Source of the DNA: a candidate division NC10 bacterium CSP1-5
GTDB lineage: Bacteria; Methylomirabilota; Methylomirabilia; Methylomirabilales; CSP1-5
Assembly (NCBI GenBank): GCA_001443495.1
Contig: LDXR01000005.1
Span: 87,871-151,870 of the forward strand
Direction of reading: 5' to 3'
Length of the DNA stretch: 64,000 nt
Under the pieces are notes generated by a model. It was not told the DNA's origin, ran no database searches, and saw only the letters and a program-made list of their open reading frames with translations. Made by a program: the position numbers and the translations under genes. Below, piece by piece: positions 34,166 to 42,195 of the stretch; within the stretch, counting starts at the first letter, position 1, and each line of letters opens with the position of its first letter.

Positions 34166-35106
34166 TACTTCGTCTTCAGCAGCTTTTTGGCCTCGGCGAC
34201 GATATTGTCGATTGACAGGCCGAACTTCTTGTACAGAGCCACCGGGTCTCCCGATTCCCCGAAATCGCGCACCGCGATCCGCCGGACCACTCCCTCGCCC
34301 CGTTCGGCCACCACCTCGCAGACGGCGCCTCCGAGCCCACCGTGAAGGCCGTGATCCTCGACCGTCAGGATCCGTCCCGAGCGCTGGACGCTGTCGAGAA
34401 CCAGCTCTTCGTCGATGGGTTTGAGGGTGTGGATGTTGACCGCCCGCACATCGAGACCCTGGCTTCTCAACTCGCGCGCGGCCTCTCGCGCGTTATGAAC
34501 GGTGCCGCCGGTGGCCATGATCGTCAGGTCCCGCCCCTCGCCCCGAGCGGCATCTACGATCACCCCTTTTCCGAACTCAAAGCGGTAGTCAGGTGGATTG
34601 ACGTCCTCCACCTTCTGGCGGGTCAAGCGCAGGAACACCGGGCCCTCGTGCTCCACGATGTATTCCACGGCCCTTTCGGTCTCGATCGCATCACCGGGCT
34701 GGATCACGCTCATATTGGGAAGTGACCGCATGAGGGCGATGTCCTCGAGGCCCATCTGGCTGTACCCGTCCTCGCCGATGCCTATCCCGGCATGGGTCCC
34801 CACGATCTTCACGTTGGCGTGGTTGTATGCCACCGAAACGCGAATCGTCTCGAAACGCCCCGCCACAAAGATCGCGAAGGTGCAGATAAACGGGATCCAG
34901 CCCTCGAGCGCCAGGCCGGCCCCGATCCCGATCATATTGGCCTCGGCGACCCCCACGTTGAATGATCGGTCAGGGTACTTCTCGACGAACTTCACCGTGT
35001 TGGTGGACTTGCCCAGGTCGGCATTGATGACGACGACCCGATCGTTCTTGGCGGCGACCTTGAGCAGGGCCTCGCCGAAGGCTACGCGGGTTGCCTTCCC
35101 ACCCAT
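34165..35106 (-). CDS. Transketolase, C-terminal subunit
   Basis: The 313-residue protein carries the pyrimidine-binding and C-terminal domains of a split transketolase. FNVGVAEANMIGIGAGLALEG holds the TPP-activating glutamate, TFAIFVAGRFE follows, and the domain III region begins DLTIMATGGTVHNA. It transfers two-carbon units between sugar phosphates, or may act in a DXS-like or apulose-like role. The start has AGAGGAG upstream. The N-terminal subunit is encoded 123 bases upstream, so the pair is one enzyme in two chains. Confidence 0.92.
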   Translation of the reverse strand: MGGKATRVAFGEALLKVAAKNDRVVVINADLGKSTNTVKFVEKYPDRSFNVGVAEANMIGIGAGLALEGWIPFICTFAIFVAGRFETIRVSVAYNHANVKIVGTHAGIGIGEDGYSQMGLEDIALMRSLPNMSVIQPGDAIETERAVEYIVEHEGPVFLRLTRQKVEDVNPPDYRFEFGKGVIVDAARGEGRDLTIMATGGTVHNAREAARELRSQGLDVRAVNIHTLKPIDEELVLDSVQRSGRILTVEDHGLHGGLGGAVCEVVAERGEGVVRRIAVRDFGESGDPVALYKKFGLSIDNIVAEAKKLLKTK

Positions 35107-35120
35107 GGTTCACTCCTCTA

Positions 35121-35222
35121 AGATTCGATAACCGATGTCCGATGACCGACGACGAGGTCATGCGTGTCCAGTCACCACTCACGACTCCCTGGTGGTCGGT
35201 TAACGGTCATCGGTGAACGGTC
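35121..35222. repeat. Intergenic palindrome between transketolase subunits
   Basis: CCGATGACCG on the left is mirrored by CGGTCATCGG on the right, with nearby variants (ACCGATGTCCGATG, GTTAACGGTC). The whole gap between the two transketolase genes is made of such words and can fold as a long imperfect hairpin in the message. Confidence 0.6.
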
Positions 35223-35229
35223 GGCGCCG

Positions 35230-36078
35230 CTATAGCGGCGCGGCCAGGATTTCCTGGACGGCGCGCTCAGCCTCTTCCCGAGTGGGCGCCTTGCCATGCC
35301 ACTCGGGATTGTTCTCCATAAAGGAGACGCCCTTCCCCTTCACGGTCCCAGCGATGATGACAGACGGCTTTCCCTTGACCCCCTCGACATCCTCCAGCGC
35401 CTGCACCACCTCTGAGATCTCGTGCCCATTCACCTGGATCACGTGCCAGCCAAACGCCTCCCACTTGGCGCGGAAAGGTTCAAGGCTCAGGGTCCGCTCC
35501 ACAAAGTCGTCGTTCTGGATCCTGTTTTGATCGACGATCGCGCAGAGGTTGTCCAGCCTGTATTTCGGGGCGAGCATCGCCGCCTCCCAGACCTGGCCCG
35601 CCTGACACTCTCCATCCCCAAGCAACGGGTAGACCCGGTGCGCCTTCCTGGCCAACCGTCCCGCCAGCGCCATGCCGATGGCGATAGAAAGGCCCTGCCC
35701 AAGAGAGCCGGTGGCCGCCTCGATGCCGGGCACCCGCCGATCCGGTGGGCCAGGATACGGGTGGCCTTGGAGGCGGCTCCCCAGCTTTCTGAAGGTGAAA
35801 AGCTCCTCCTGTGGGATATAGCCGGCCTTGGCCAAAGTGGCATAGTAGATAGCAGTGCAATGCCCCTTGGAAAGGATAAAACGGTCCCGGTCAGACCAGA
35901 AGGGGTCATCGGGGCGGTGGCGCATCTTGTGGAAAAACAGCGCGGTAATGATCTCGACGGCAGAGAGGGAGCCGCCGGGATGGCCCGATCCGGCCTCGGT
36001 GAGTATCCGGATCACATCCACTCGGAGCTCTTGGGCAATCTTTTTCAGGCGCTGGATATCCGCGGCCACCTGGGGCAT
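35230..36078 (-). CDS. Transketolase, N-terminal (TPP-binding) subunit
   Basis: The 282-residue protein has the pyrophosphate-binding half of transketolase. SGHPGGSLSAVEIITALFF and the catalytic histidine stretch SKGHCTAIYY come first. The TPP motif LLGDGECQAGQVWEAAM then ends near NRIQNDD. The ATG at 36078 has GGAGGG at good spacing, and the longer frame to 36102 is not needed. It is transcribed divergently from def. Confidence 0.93.
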   Translation of the reverse strand: MPQVAADIQRLKKIAQELRVDVIRILTEAGSGHPGGSLSAVEIITALFFHKMRHRPDDPFWSDRDRFILSKGHCTAIYYATLAKAGYIPQEELFTFRKLGSRLQGHPYPGPPDRRVPGIEAATGSLGQGLSIAIGMALAGRLARKAHRVYPLLGDGECQAGQVWEAAMLAPKYRLDNLCAIVDQNRIQNDDFVERTLSLEPFRAKWEAFGWHVIQVNGHEISEVVQALEDVEGVKGKPSVIIAGTVKGKGVSFMENNPEWHGKAPTREEAERAVQEILAAPL

Positions 36079-36305
36079 GCACCCTCCGAAAAATCCGTCC
36101 AATTGTCTCCACGAGGCTCTGCGATGTCAACCAAAAATGAGTAGAAGGTTGCGGGGCCTGCCCCAATTTGTTACGCTAGTGCCGTTCCAACTCGCTGAGC
36201 CGCATGTGACCCGGCTGCCTTACTGCAACGGGTGTCGGCGTGTGCGGCGCAAAGGTGGGCACGCAGAGTTGGCACGGACCGAGCTTCAAGAACCGACGGG
36301 GAGAG

Positions 36306-36842
36306 ATGATGGCCATCCTGAAGATCGCCCAGATGGGGAATCCGGTGCTCCGCCGCAAGGCCGACCCCGTGCCGGTCAAATCGATCAAGTCGCCGATGGT
36401 GCAGAGATTCATCGACGACCTGGTCGAGACCATGCGAGAGTACCACGGGGTTGGGCTGGCCGCGCCGCAGGTCCATGAATCCCTCCAGGTCCTGGTCATC
36501 GAGGCTCAGGAAAACCCTCGCTATCCTCAGGTTCCCAATATCCCCCTCACCGTCCTCATCAATCCCACGGTAGAGCTGGTGAGCCAGGACATGGAACAGG
36601 ACTGGGAGGGGTGTCTCAGCATCCCCGACATCCGCGGAAAGGTCCCCCGGCATCGCGAGGTGCGGGTGCGGGCCTACGACCGGGAGGGGAAACCGCTTGA
36701 TTTTTCCGCCAAGGACTTCTTCGCCCGCGTGATCCAGCATGAATCCGATCACCTGCAGGGCATCCTCTTTTTGGACCGCATGCCGAGACTCGACACGCTG
36801 ACCTATCTGGCGGAGTATCAGCGGTACTGGGTCAAGGAATAG
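36306..36842 (+). CDS. def: Peptide deformylase
   Basis: The 178-residue enzyme removes the formyl group from nascent proteins. All three PDF motifs are intact: GVGLAAPQ (48-55), EGCLSIP with metal ligand C103, and QHESDH with H145, catalytic E146 and H149. Two adjacent ATGs (36306 and 36309) follow GGGGAGAG. It is upstream of a pseudo-receiver and ygfZ on the same strand with short gaps. Confidence 0.96.
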   Translation: MMAILKIAQMGNPVLRRKADPVPVKSIKSPMVQRFIDDLVETMREYHGVGLAAPQVHESLQVLVIEAQENPRYPQVPNIPLTVLINPTVELVSQDMEQDWEGCLSIPDIRGKVPRHREVRVRAYDREGKPLDFSAKDFFARVIQHESDHLQGILFLDRMPRLDTLTYLAEYQRYWVKE

Positions 36843-36856
36843 GGTGGGAGCCCCCC

Positions 36857-37282
36857 ATGGGACAGGACGGCAAGACGATCCTCGCCTTTGTTCCGGATCT
36901 CTTCTTTTCCACCAAGATCCAGGATACGGCGAAACATCTGGGCCATACCGCAACGATCTCTCGCACACCCGATGATTTCGTCCGAAAGGCCCAGGAGCTC
37001 TCCCCGGCCCTGCTGATCGTGGACCTGACCGCAGAGGGCACGAGCCTCGAAGAGCTCCTGATGCAGGTTCGGCGGGAGATCCAGGCTTCCCCCATTCCAC
37101 TCCTGGCCTTTACCACCCATGCCGCCTGGAAGCAGACGGCACCGCTCCATCGCCTCTGCGATCAGGTCGTGACCAAAGAGGCCCTCGCCCGCGACCTTGC
37201 CGCCCTCCTGGGGAAACACCTGGGCGGAGAGACAAAGGAATCGGGGACGGCACACCATGGCACACCGAAGTCCCCTCGATAA
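36857..37282 (+). CDS. Receiver-like (pseudo-receiver) protein
   Basis: The 141-residue protein has the alternating strand/helix pattern of a CheY-type receiver. It keeps a central aspartate (LLIVDLTAEG, about D55) and a lysine (VVTKEAL). The acidic pair after strand 1 is missing (ILAFVPDLFFSTKI), so normal phosphorylation is doubtful. The end overlaps the ygfZ start by 26 bases and def ends 14 bases upstream, so it is translated with both. It may be a protein-interaction module; its partner is unknown. Confidence 0.75.
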   Translation: MGQDGKTILAFVPDLFFSTKIQDTAKHLGHTATISRTPDDFVRKAQELSPALLIVDLTAEGTSLEELLMQVRREIQASPIPLLAFTTHAAWKQTAPLHRLCDQVVTKEALARDLAALLGKHLGGETKESGTAHHGTPKSPR

Positions 37283-38339
37283 TCTCCACCGCTCTCTCGG
37301 AGCAATCCTCCAGGAGGAGGGAGGATGGGAGCTGCCGGTGCGATACCGGGACCCGATCGAAGAACATCGGGCCGTCCGGGAAAGGGTCGGCCTCATCGAC
37401 CTTGCCTTCCGGACCTTGATACGCGTGACCGGCACGGAGCGGATCCGGTTCCTGAACGGCATGCTCAGCAACGACATCGCTCAGCTCGAGGAGGGGAAAG
37501 GGTGCTACGCGTGTCTCCTCAATCCGCAGGGAAAGATTCTGGCCGACGTGAATGTCATCGCCCTGTCCGACTGCCACCTTCTCGAGATTGACGCTCGTTG
37601 GAAAGAGGGGGCCCTGGACCACCTGAATAAATATGTCATCGCGGATGACGTCGCCTTCCAGGAACTGACGGACGACGTCCTGCTGGCCCTGCAGGGACCC
37701 GGCTCACCGACTCTTCTGGAGCGCCTCGCACCCGGCATCATCCCGCCGGCAGCGGAGCACCAGTCAACCCAAGTCACCATCGACGGCCACCCATGTCGGC
37801 TCACCCGGGCTTCGATGACAGGCGAGGAGGGATACACGCTCGCCACCTCCGTGAAGGGGGCCGGCTCCCTGTGGCAGGCCCTTCACGCGGCGGGTGCGAC
37901 CCCGGTCGGCATGGCCGCCTTGAATACCCTGCGCCTGGAGGCCGGGATCCCCTGGTTCGGCGTGGACTTTGACGAGGGAAACTTCCCGCAAGAGGCGGGG
38001 ATCGAGGATAAAGCGGTCAGCTTCACCAAGGGGTGTTACATCGGGCAGGAGTTTGTCATCCGGATCGCCCATCGGGGGCACGTCAACCGGCGCATCGCCG
38101 GTTTCGCCGTAGAGCGCGAACCGATTCCCCGCCCGCGGGACCGGATCCTGCATGACGACAAAGAGGTCGGGCGCATCACGAGCGCCGCCTCGTCCCCCAC
38201 TCTGGGAAAGATCATTGCCCTGGGGATGCTCCGGCGTGAATGGCAGGCGCCTGGAACGGTTCTTCAGATTAACAGCCAGGACGGGTCAGTTCCGGCCCGG
38301 GTGACCCCCCTCCCCTTCTACCGGCGCCCCAGTGGTTGA
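37257..38339 (+). CDS. ygfZ: Folate-binding YgfZ/GcvT-like protein
   Basis: The 360-residue protein resembles aminomethyltransferase but carries the YgfZ signature KGCYIGQE near residue 260, whose cysteine distinguishes this branch. YgfZ helps maintain Fe-S enzymes using folate. The N-terminal RERVGLIDLAFRTLIRVTG and FLNGMLSNDI are shared with GcvT. The start at 37257 lies inside the preceding gene. Placement after def suggests a housekeeping operon. Confidence 0.88.
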   Translation: MAHRSPLDNLHRSLGAILQEEGGWELPVRYRDPIEEHRAVRERVGLIDLAFRTLIRVTGTERIRFLNGMLSNDIAQLEEGKGCYACLLNPQGKILADVNVIALSDCHLLEIDARWKEGALDHLNKYVIADDVAFQELTDDVLLALQGPGSPTLLERLAPGIIPPAAEHQSTQVTIDGHPCRLTRASMTGEEGYTLATSVKGAGSLWQALHAAGATPVGMAALNTLRLEAGIPWFGVDFDEGNFPQEAGIEDKAVSFTKGCYIGQEFVIRIAHRGHVNRRIAGFAVEREPIPRPRDRILHDDKEVGRITSAASSPTLGKIIALGMLRREWQAPGTVLQINSQDGSVPARVTPLPFYRRPSG

Positions 38340-38455
38340 CCTGTGTTGGGGTGGAGGGACCAGAGGTATCCAACTAGCTGCCACGTGCGTCTAAGGAGTG
38401 CAGGCCAAGAGCTGACTGCCGGAGGCTGACCGCCTCCGTTCGCGAGGAGTAAGCC

Positions 38456-39436
38456 ATGCACTACCTGCGTAGGCCCGGTTGGGCGATTCCGGAGCACGAA
38501 GCGACGCCCGAGGCGGTGTTCATGGACCGCCGCCGGTTCCTAAAGGGTGCTCTAGGGGTGCTCGCCGGGGGCATTGCCGGGGGCATCCCCCTGGCTGGCG
38601 CCGCCGAGAAGACGGCCGAGGAGCCAGCGGATAGGACCCTGAATCTCTACCCCGCCAAACGGAATCCGAAGTTTACCCTTGACCGGCCGCTGACGCAGGA
38701 GTCGGTGGCCGCCACCTTCAACAATTTCTACGAGTTTGGCGGGACGAAGACGATCCACTTCCTCGCCCAGCGGCTCAAGACGCGACCCTGGCAGGTGCGG
38801 GTGGGGGGTCTCGTCCGCAAGCCTAAGGTATACGACATCGACGACCTGATCCGTGCTATGCCCCTTGAAGAGCGTCTCTACCGCTTCCGCTGCGTCGAGG
38901 CGTGGGCGATGGCGGTGCCCTGGACCGGCTTTTCCCTGTCCGCGCTGATCAAGGCCGTCGAGCCTACCAGCGAGGCCCGGTTCGTCAAGATGACCACATT
39001 TCTCGACCGAACGGTGGCGTTCGGGCAACTGCAGTTCTGGCACCCGTGGCCCTACGTTGAAGCGCTCACGTTGGACGAGGCGACGAACGAACTGGCGATC
39101 CTGGTGACCGGCGTGTACGGCAAGCCCCTGCCCAAGCAGCACGGCGCGCCCCTCCGCCTGATCACGCCGTGGAAGTATGGCTTTAAGAGCATCAAGTCCA
39201 TCGTCGCCATCGAGTTCGTCAAAGAACGGCCGAAGACCTTTTGGGAGACCGTGGGCCCCAGTGAGTACGGCTTTTGGGCGAACGTGAACCCCACCTTTCC
39301 CCACCCGCGCTGGTCCCAGGCGACCGAGCGACTGATCGACACCAACGAGGTCCGCCCCACCCAGATCTTCAACGGCTACGGCGAGTGGGTCGCCAAGCTC
39401 TACCCCGACCTCACCTCCCGCACCTACTTCACGTAA
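38456..39436 (+). CDS. msrP: Protein-methionine-sulfoxide reductase catalytic subunit MsrP
   Basis: The 326-residue molybdoenzyme repairs oxidised methionine in periplasmic proteins. A Tat signal (DRRRFLKGALGVLAGG, residues 24-39) is followed by the sulfite-oxidase fold, with molybdenum ligand C146 in RFRCVEAWAM and WTGFSLSALIK. Other family stretches are KQHGAPLRLITPWKYGFKSI and FNGYGEWVAKLYP. The membrane haem partner MsrQ is not adjacent, so the electron donor must be encoded elsewhere. Confidence 0.94.
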   Translation: MHYLRRPGWAIPEHEATPEAVFMDRRRFLKGALGVLAGGIAGGIPLAGAAEKTAEEPADRTLNLYPAKRNPKFTLDRPLTQESVAATFNNFYEFGGTKTIHFLAQRLKTRPWQVRVGGLVRKPKVYDIDDLIRAMPLEERLYRFRCVEAWAMAVPWTGFSLSALIKAVEPTSEARFVKMTTFLDRTVAFGQLQFWHPWPYVEALTLDEATNELAILVTGVYGKPLPKQHGAPLRLITPWKYGFKSIKSIVAIEFVKERPKTFWETVGPSEYGFWANVNPTFPHPRWSQATERLIDTNEVRPTQIFNGYGEWVAKLYPDLTSRTYFT

Positions 39437-39470
39437 GCTCGCCTCAGTCAGCAGTCAGCGTCACGTCCAG

Positions 39471-39570
39471 GTTCCGGGGACCTTGACAAGGCCTCGGAAA
39501 CGGCCGAGAATCCCCGCATTCCGTACGAAGTCTCAGGCATATGCCGACCAGCCTCCTCAATAGTTGGGTG
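39471..39570 (+). repeat. Direct repeat, copy A
   Basis: This copy shares an ordered series of words with 40729-40832: CCTTGACAAG, GGAAAC, AGAATC, CCGCAT, CGAAG, CTCAGG, GACCAGC, TCCTCA and ATAGTT. It lies just upstream of a lipoprotein gene. A short stem CTCGG/CCGAG is present only in this copy. Confidence 0.7.
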
Positions 39571-39587
39571 CCAGTGCATTAGAGGCA

Positions 39588-40184
39588 ATGATGACGCGCC
39601 GAAACATTTACATCTTGTGCGGAATAGTTGCCCTTCTCCTTATTATTATGGCTGCTGGTTTGATAGGCGGATGTACGAGCATGATTTTGCCTCGCTCGCC
39701 TTCACATGCAGAACTGGCTCGAGTTAGCAAGACTCGCTTTCATGTCTCCATCGGTGTAGAGAAAGACGAAAATCCATTGTATTCAGATAGGCTCGTCCAG
39801 GCCCTCCGACGTACTGGGTTGTTTAGTAGAGTTGAAAAGCTTGAGGACTTGCCACATGCCGATTTAGTTGCGCGGGTGAATCGACACATTTATGGTACAG
39901 CAACTCTCCCCATTCTCACAGGCTTGTCGCTTGGCTTCATCCCGACAGTGGTGAGTGAAGAATGGGGAGAGGTCTTCACTCTTCATGCCAATAATAAAGG
40001 CGGCTCCTCCGTTACAATCGATTTCACTTACAGAGGCGCTACAGTTCTCGGGTGGGTTGCAGGCTTCTTGAACATCTCCTCCGACCGCACATCAACCGAT
40101 CCGAGGAAGACGCAGCGATTTTATCAAGCGTTCGCATCTGTTATTTGTACCCAGGAAAGTGACATAAGACGCCTGATAGAATAG
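39588..40184 (+). CDS. Hypothetical lipoprotein (AT-rich gene)
   Basis: The 198-residue protein has a lipoprotein signal (ILCGIVALLLIIMAAGLIGG before a cysteine near residue 29). Its mature domain contains PLYSDRLVQALRRTGLFSRVE, a strand-helix pattern seen in small envelope lipoproteins, and a hydrophobic segment TATLPILTGLSLGFIPTVV. Codon use is clearly more AT-rich than in flanking genes, a sign of recent acquisition. The start at 39588 (or 39591) has AGAGG upstream. The family is not recognised. Confidence 0.65.
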   Translation: MMTRRNIYILCGIVALLLIIMAAGLIGGCTSMILPRSPSHAELARVSKTRFHVSIGVEKDENPLYSDRLVQALRRTGLFSRVEKLEDLPHADLVARVNRHIYGTATLPILTGLSLGFIPTVVSEEWGEVFTLHANNKGGSSVTIDFTYRGATVLGWVAGFLNISSDRTSTDPRKTQRFYQAFASVICTQESDIRRLIE

Positions 40185-40216
40185 CGGCGACACCGCCAGA
40201 AGGGAGGGCTCTGGTC

Positions 40217-40708
40217 ATGAGAGTCAGGTTTCCGGTTGTGGCTCTTGCCCTCCTGCTGATGCCGGTTTCAACGTGTTCGGACGGGCCGAAGCCCACCACC
40301 AGGAATCCGCCGGCGAGGCACGTCATAGTCGCGCCGGAGCAACTGGTCTGGAAGTTGATCATACCCGGCACCGAGATGGCCGTCGTCTCTGGCAACCCAG
40401 ACAAGAAGGGCGGCATGTATGTGATCCGCATCCGTACCAAAGGCGAGGTCACGGTGCCACCGCATTGGCACCCGAGCGAGGAACACATTACGGTGCTGGA
40501 GGGCTCGTTCCTGATGGCTCACGGAGACAAATACGATGCCTCCAAGCTGGTCGAGCTGAAGCCCGGCGCGCACTCCATCGTGCCGGCGACGATGCGCCAC
40601 TTTGGCTTTCACAAAGCCGGGAATGTGATCGAGGTCTTTGGAGAAGCACCGTTTGTCATCAACTGGGTGAATCCGGAGGACGACCCGAATAGACCCAAGG
40701 CCAAATGA
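40217..40708 (+). CDS. Secreted cupin-domain protein
   Basis: The 163-residue protein has a signal peptide (residues 1-20, ending near STCS). A single cupin barrel follows with PPHWHPSEEHITVLEGSF (two histidines and a glutamate as metal ligands) and a second-motif histidine in MRHFGFH. Cupins of this type bind a metal and a small molecule. Function is unknown. It lies 33 bases after the lipoprotein gene. Confidence 0.8.
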   Translation: MRVRFPVVALALLLMPVSTCSDGPKPTTRNPPARHVIVAPEQLVWKLIIPGTEMAVVSGNPDKKGGMYVIRIRTKGEVTVPPHWHPSEEHITVLEGSFLMAHGDKYDASKLVELKPGAHSIVPATMRHFGFHKAGNVIEVFGEAPFVINWVNPEDDPNRPKAK

Positions 40709-40728
40709 GAATCGGCCCGCAATGGCGG

Positions 40729-40832
40729 CTTCCGCGGGACCTTGACAAGTCCTTGGAAACCGCCCAGAATCGCCGCATCCGTTCGAAGCCTCAGGACCGG
40801 GATAAGCTGACCAGCATCCTCATATAGTTAGG
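40729..40832 (+). repeat. Direct repeat, copy B
   Basis: This is the second copy of the 39471-39570 repeat, imperfect but collinear over about 100 bases. It ends CATATAGTTAGGC shortly before the gene at 40865. The spacing between copies is about 1.26 kb. Confidence 0.7.
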
Positions 40833-40864
40833 CCACGCCTTTCTGCCTTCGTGAGGATCTCGGT

Positions 40865-41404
40865 ATGACTTGGGAAGAGCTAGCTCGTACACTCGCCCTG
40901 CTTGGCTTCTCAAGCACGGTTGTGGGAGGAGCTATCGGCTTTGTGCTCAAGGGAGTCGTAGAGAACCAGTTCAAACAGAACCTCGAGCGCTTCAAGATCC
41001 AGTTCTCCAAGCTGCATGAAATGCGAGCGAGTGTCATAGCGGAGCTATACGGATCGATCGTGGACGTGGAGCAAGCCCTTCACGACTGGATCTACAAGGA
41101 TATGCCAGTCGGTGTGGCGCCACCCGCGGTCGATGTCCTAAAGGCGGTCGCACAAGTCCGTGCGCTTCGCTTACTCGCGCTTCGCTCTCGCATTCTACTG
41201 CAGCAAAGGACTTGCGAAGCAGTTGACGCTGTTGTGCGCGACCTTGAGAACGTGAGCATCCGGCTTGAGAACCGAGAGATCATGTCTGACGACGACGCTC
41301 GGTGGGCTGCTCATAAGGAGGTTCTTGACCGGCTTCAGATTGTATTGCCCACAGTGAAGAACGCCCTTGAGGAGGAATTTCGGTCGATTCTTGGTGCGGT
41401 CTAA
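40865..41404 (+). CDS. Hypothetical membrane-anchored helical protein
   Basis: The 179-residue protein has one N-terminal hydrophobic segment (about residues 8-30). A long helical part follows, containing FKQNLERFKIQFSKLHEMRA and VIAELYGSIVDVEQALHDWI. Proteins with this FSKLHE.RA.VI.ELY pattern are widespread but uncharacterised. It stands alone after direct repeat copy B. A charged coiled-coil facing the cytoplasm is likely. Confidence 0.65.
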   Translation: MTWEELARTLALLGFSSTVVGGAIGFVLKGVVENQFKQNLERFKIQFSKLHEMRASVIAELYGSIVDVEQALHDWIYKDMPVGVAPPAVDVLKAVAQVRALRLLALRSRILLQQRTCEAVDAVVRDLENVSIRLENREIMSDDDARWAAHKEVLDRLQIVLPTVKNALEEEFRSILGAV

Positions 41405-41463
41405 CCCGGGAATCCAGGCGGACGGTCGCAGAACAATTTTGTGCGAAAGCCTATAATGCGGGG

Positions 41464-42093
41464 CTAATATGCTATTCTTGCCACGAGGAACTCGTATCCA
41501 GTGCCTCGCGGCATTCCCATCTCCCTGCCCAAGCCTTCTGAGCTATTGACCAGACGGCCCAGCATTCGGATCTTGGCGTGCTGTTTCATAGCCACCAAGA
41601 GTCGTCGGGACTCGGGATCCAAATCTCTCGGTCTGAAATAACAGTGGATATTGGCAAATGCACTGCTGTTCAGGTCTCTGACTATGAGATGCCCGACAGT
41701 ATCACGAAACTCTGGCCCATAGTATAAGCTACCCTCAACGATTATTTCTTTGTCGAGATAATTCTCCGGAATGGCCACCAGTTCACTGACAGGCAGCACC
41801 TGTCCTTCGATGGGAGGCTGAATGGTCCTTATTTTGCCTATCAACTCACCTACTTTCTTTCTCTCCACCTCGAGTTCTCTTTCAAGTCTAGCTGCGTGGT
41901 CTTGGTGCCACGCCTTTACTTCCTCAAGTTCCGTCTGGAGGGAATCTACTTGGGACCTCAAGGCTTGGATCTCTGACTCTTTGTCTTGAACCCGCGGACC
42001 GGCACAGGAGGACAAAACGAGTCCCGAAAGGGCCAACAGCGACAGCGTGATCATGAAGGTCTTTTGGGGGAATCTTAACCACCGCATCGCCAA
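41464..42093 (-). CDS. Lipoprotein with coiled coil
   Basis: The 209-residue protein has a lipoprotein signal (LLALSGLVLSSC, cysteine near residue 30) and a coiled coil with heptads at about residues 38-85 (EIQALRSQVDSLQTELEEVK). A C-terminal beta domain follows (IVEGSLYYGPEFRDTVGHLI). The last domain resembles a small OB-like fold. The gene is more AT-rich than its neighbours. It probably is an outer-membrane or periplasmic tether; function is unknown. Confidence 0.65.
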   Translation of the reverse strand: MAMRWLRFPQKTFMITLSLLALSGLVLSSCAGPRVQDKESEIQALRSQVDSLQTELEEVKAWHQDHAARLERELEVERKKVGELIGKIRTIQPPIEGQVLPVSELVAIPENYLDKEIIVEGSLYYGPEFRDTVGHLIVRDLNSSAFANIHCYFRPRDLDPESRRLLVAMKQHAKIRMLGRLVNSSEGLGREMGMPRGTGYEFLVARIAY

Positions 42094-42195
42094 AACCTCC
42101 GTCCTGCTCTTTCCTCACCGCTTCCGAACGGGAGGTTTTGCAAGAGATATGCCAGGCAATCGGTTAAGGAAACCTAAGACCCAAGAGCCAAATTA

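Noticed and set aside
40822-40832. ATAGTTAGGC resembles an integron attC core (GTTRRRY)
   Set aside because: No matching RYYYAAC arm is present upstream, the region does not fold like an attC site, and the other repeat copy has a different end (ATAGTTGGG).
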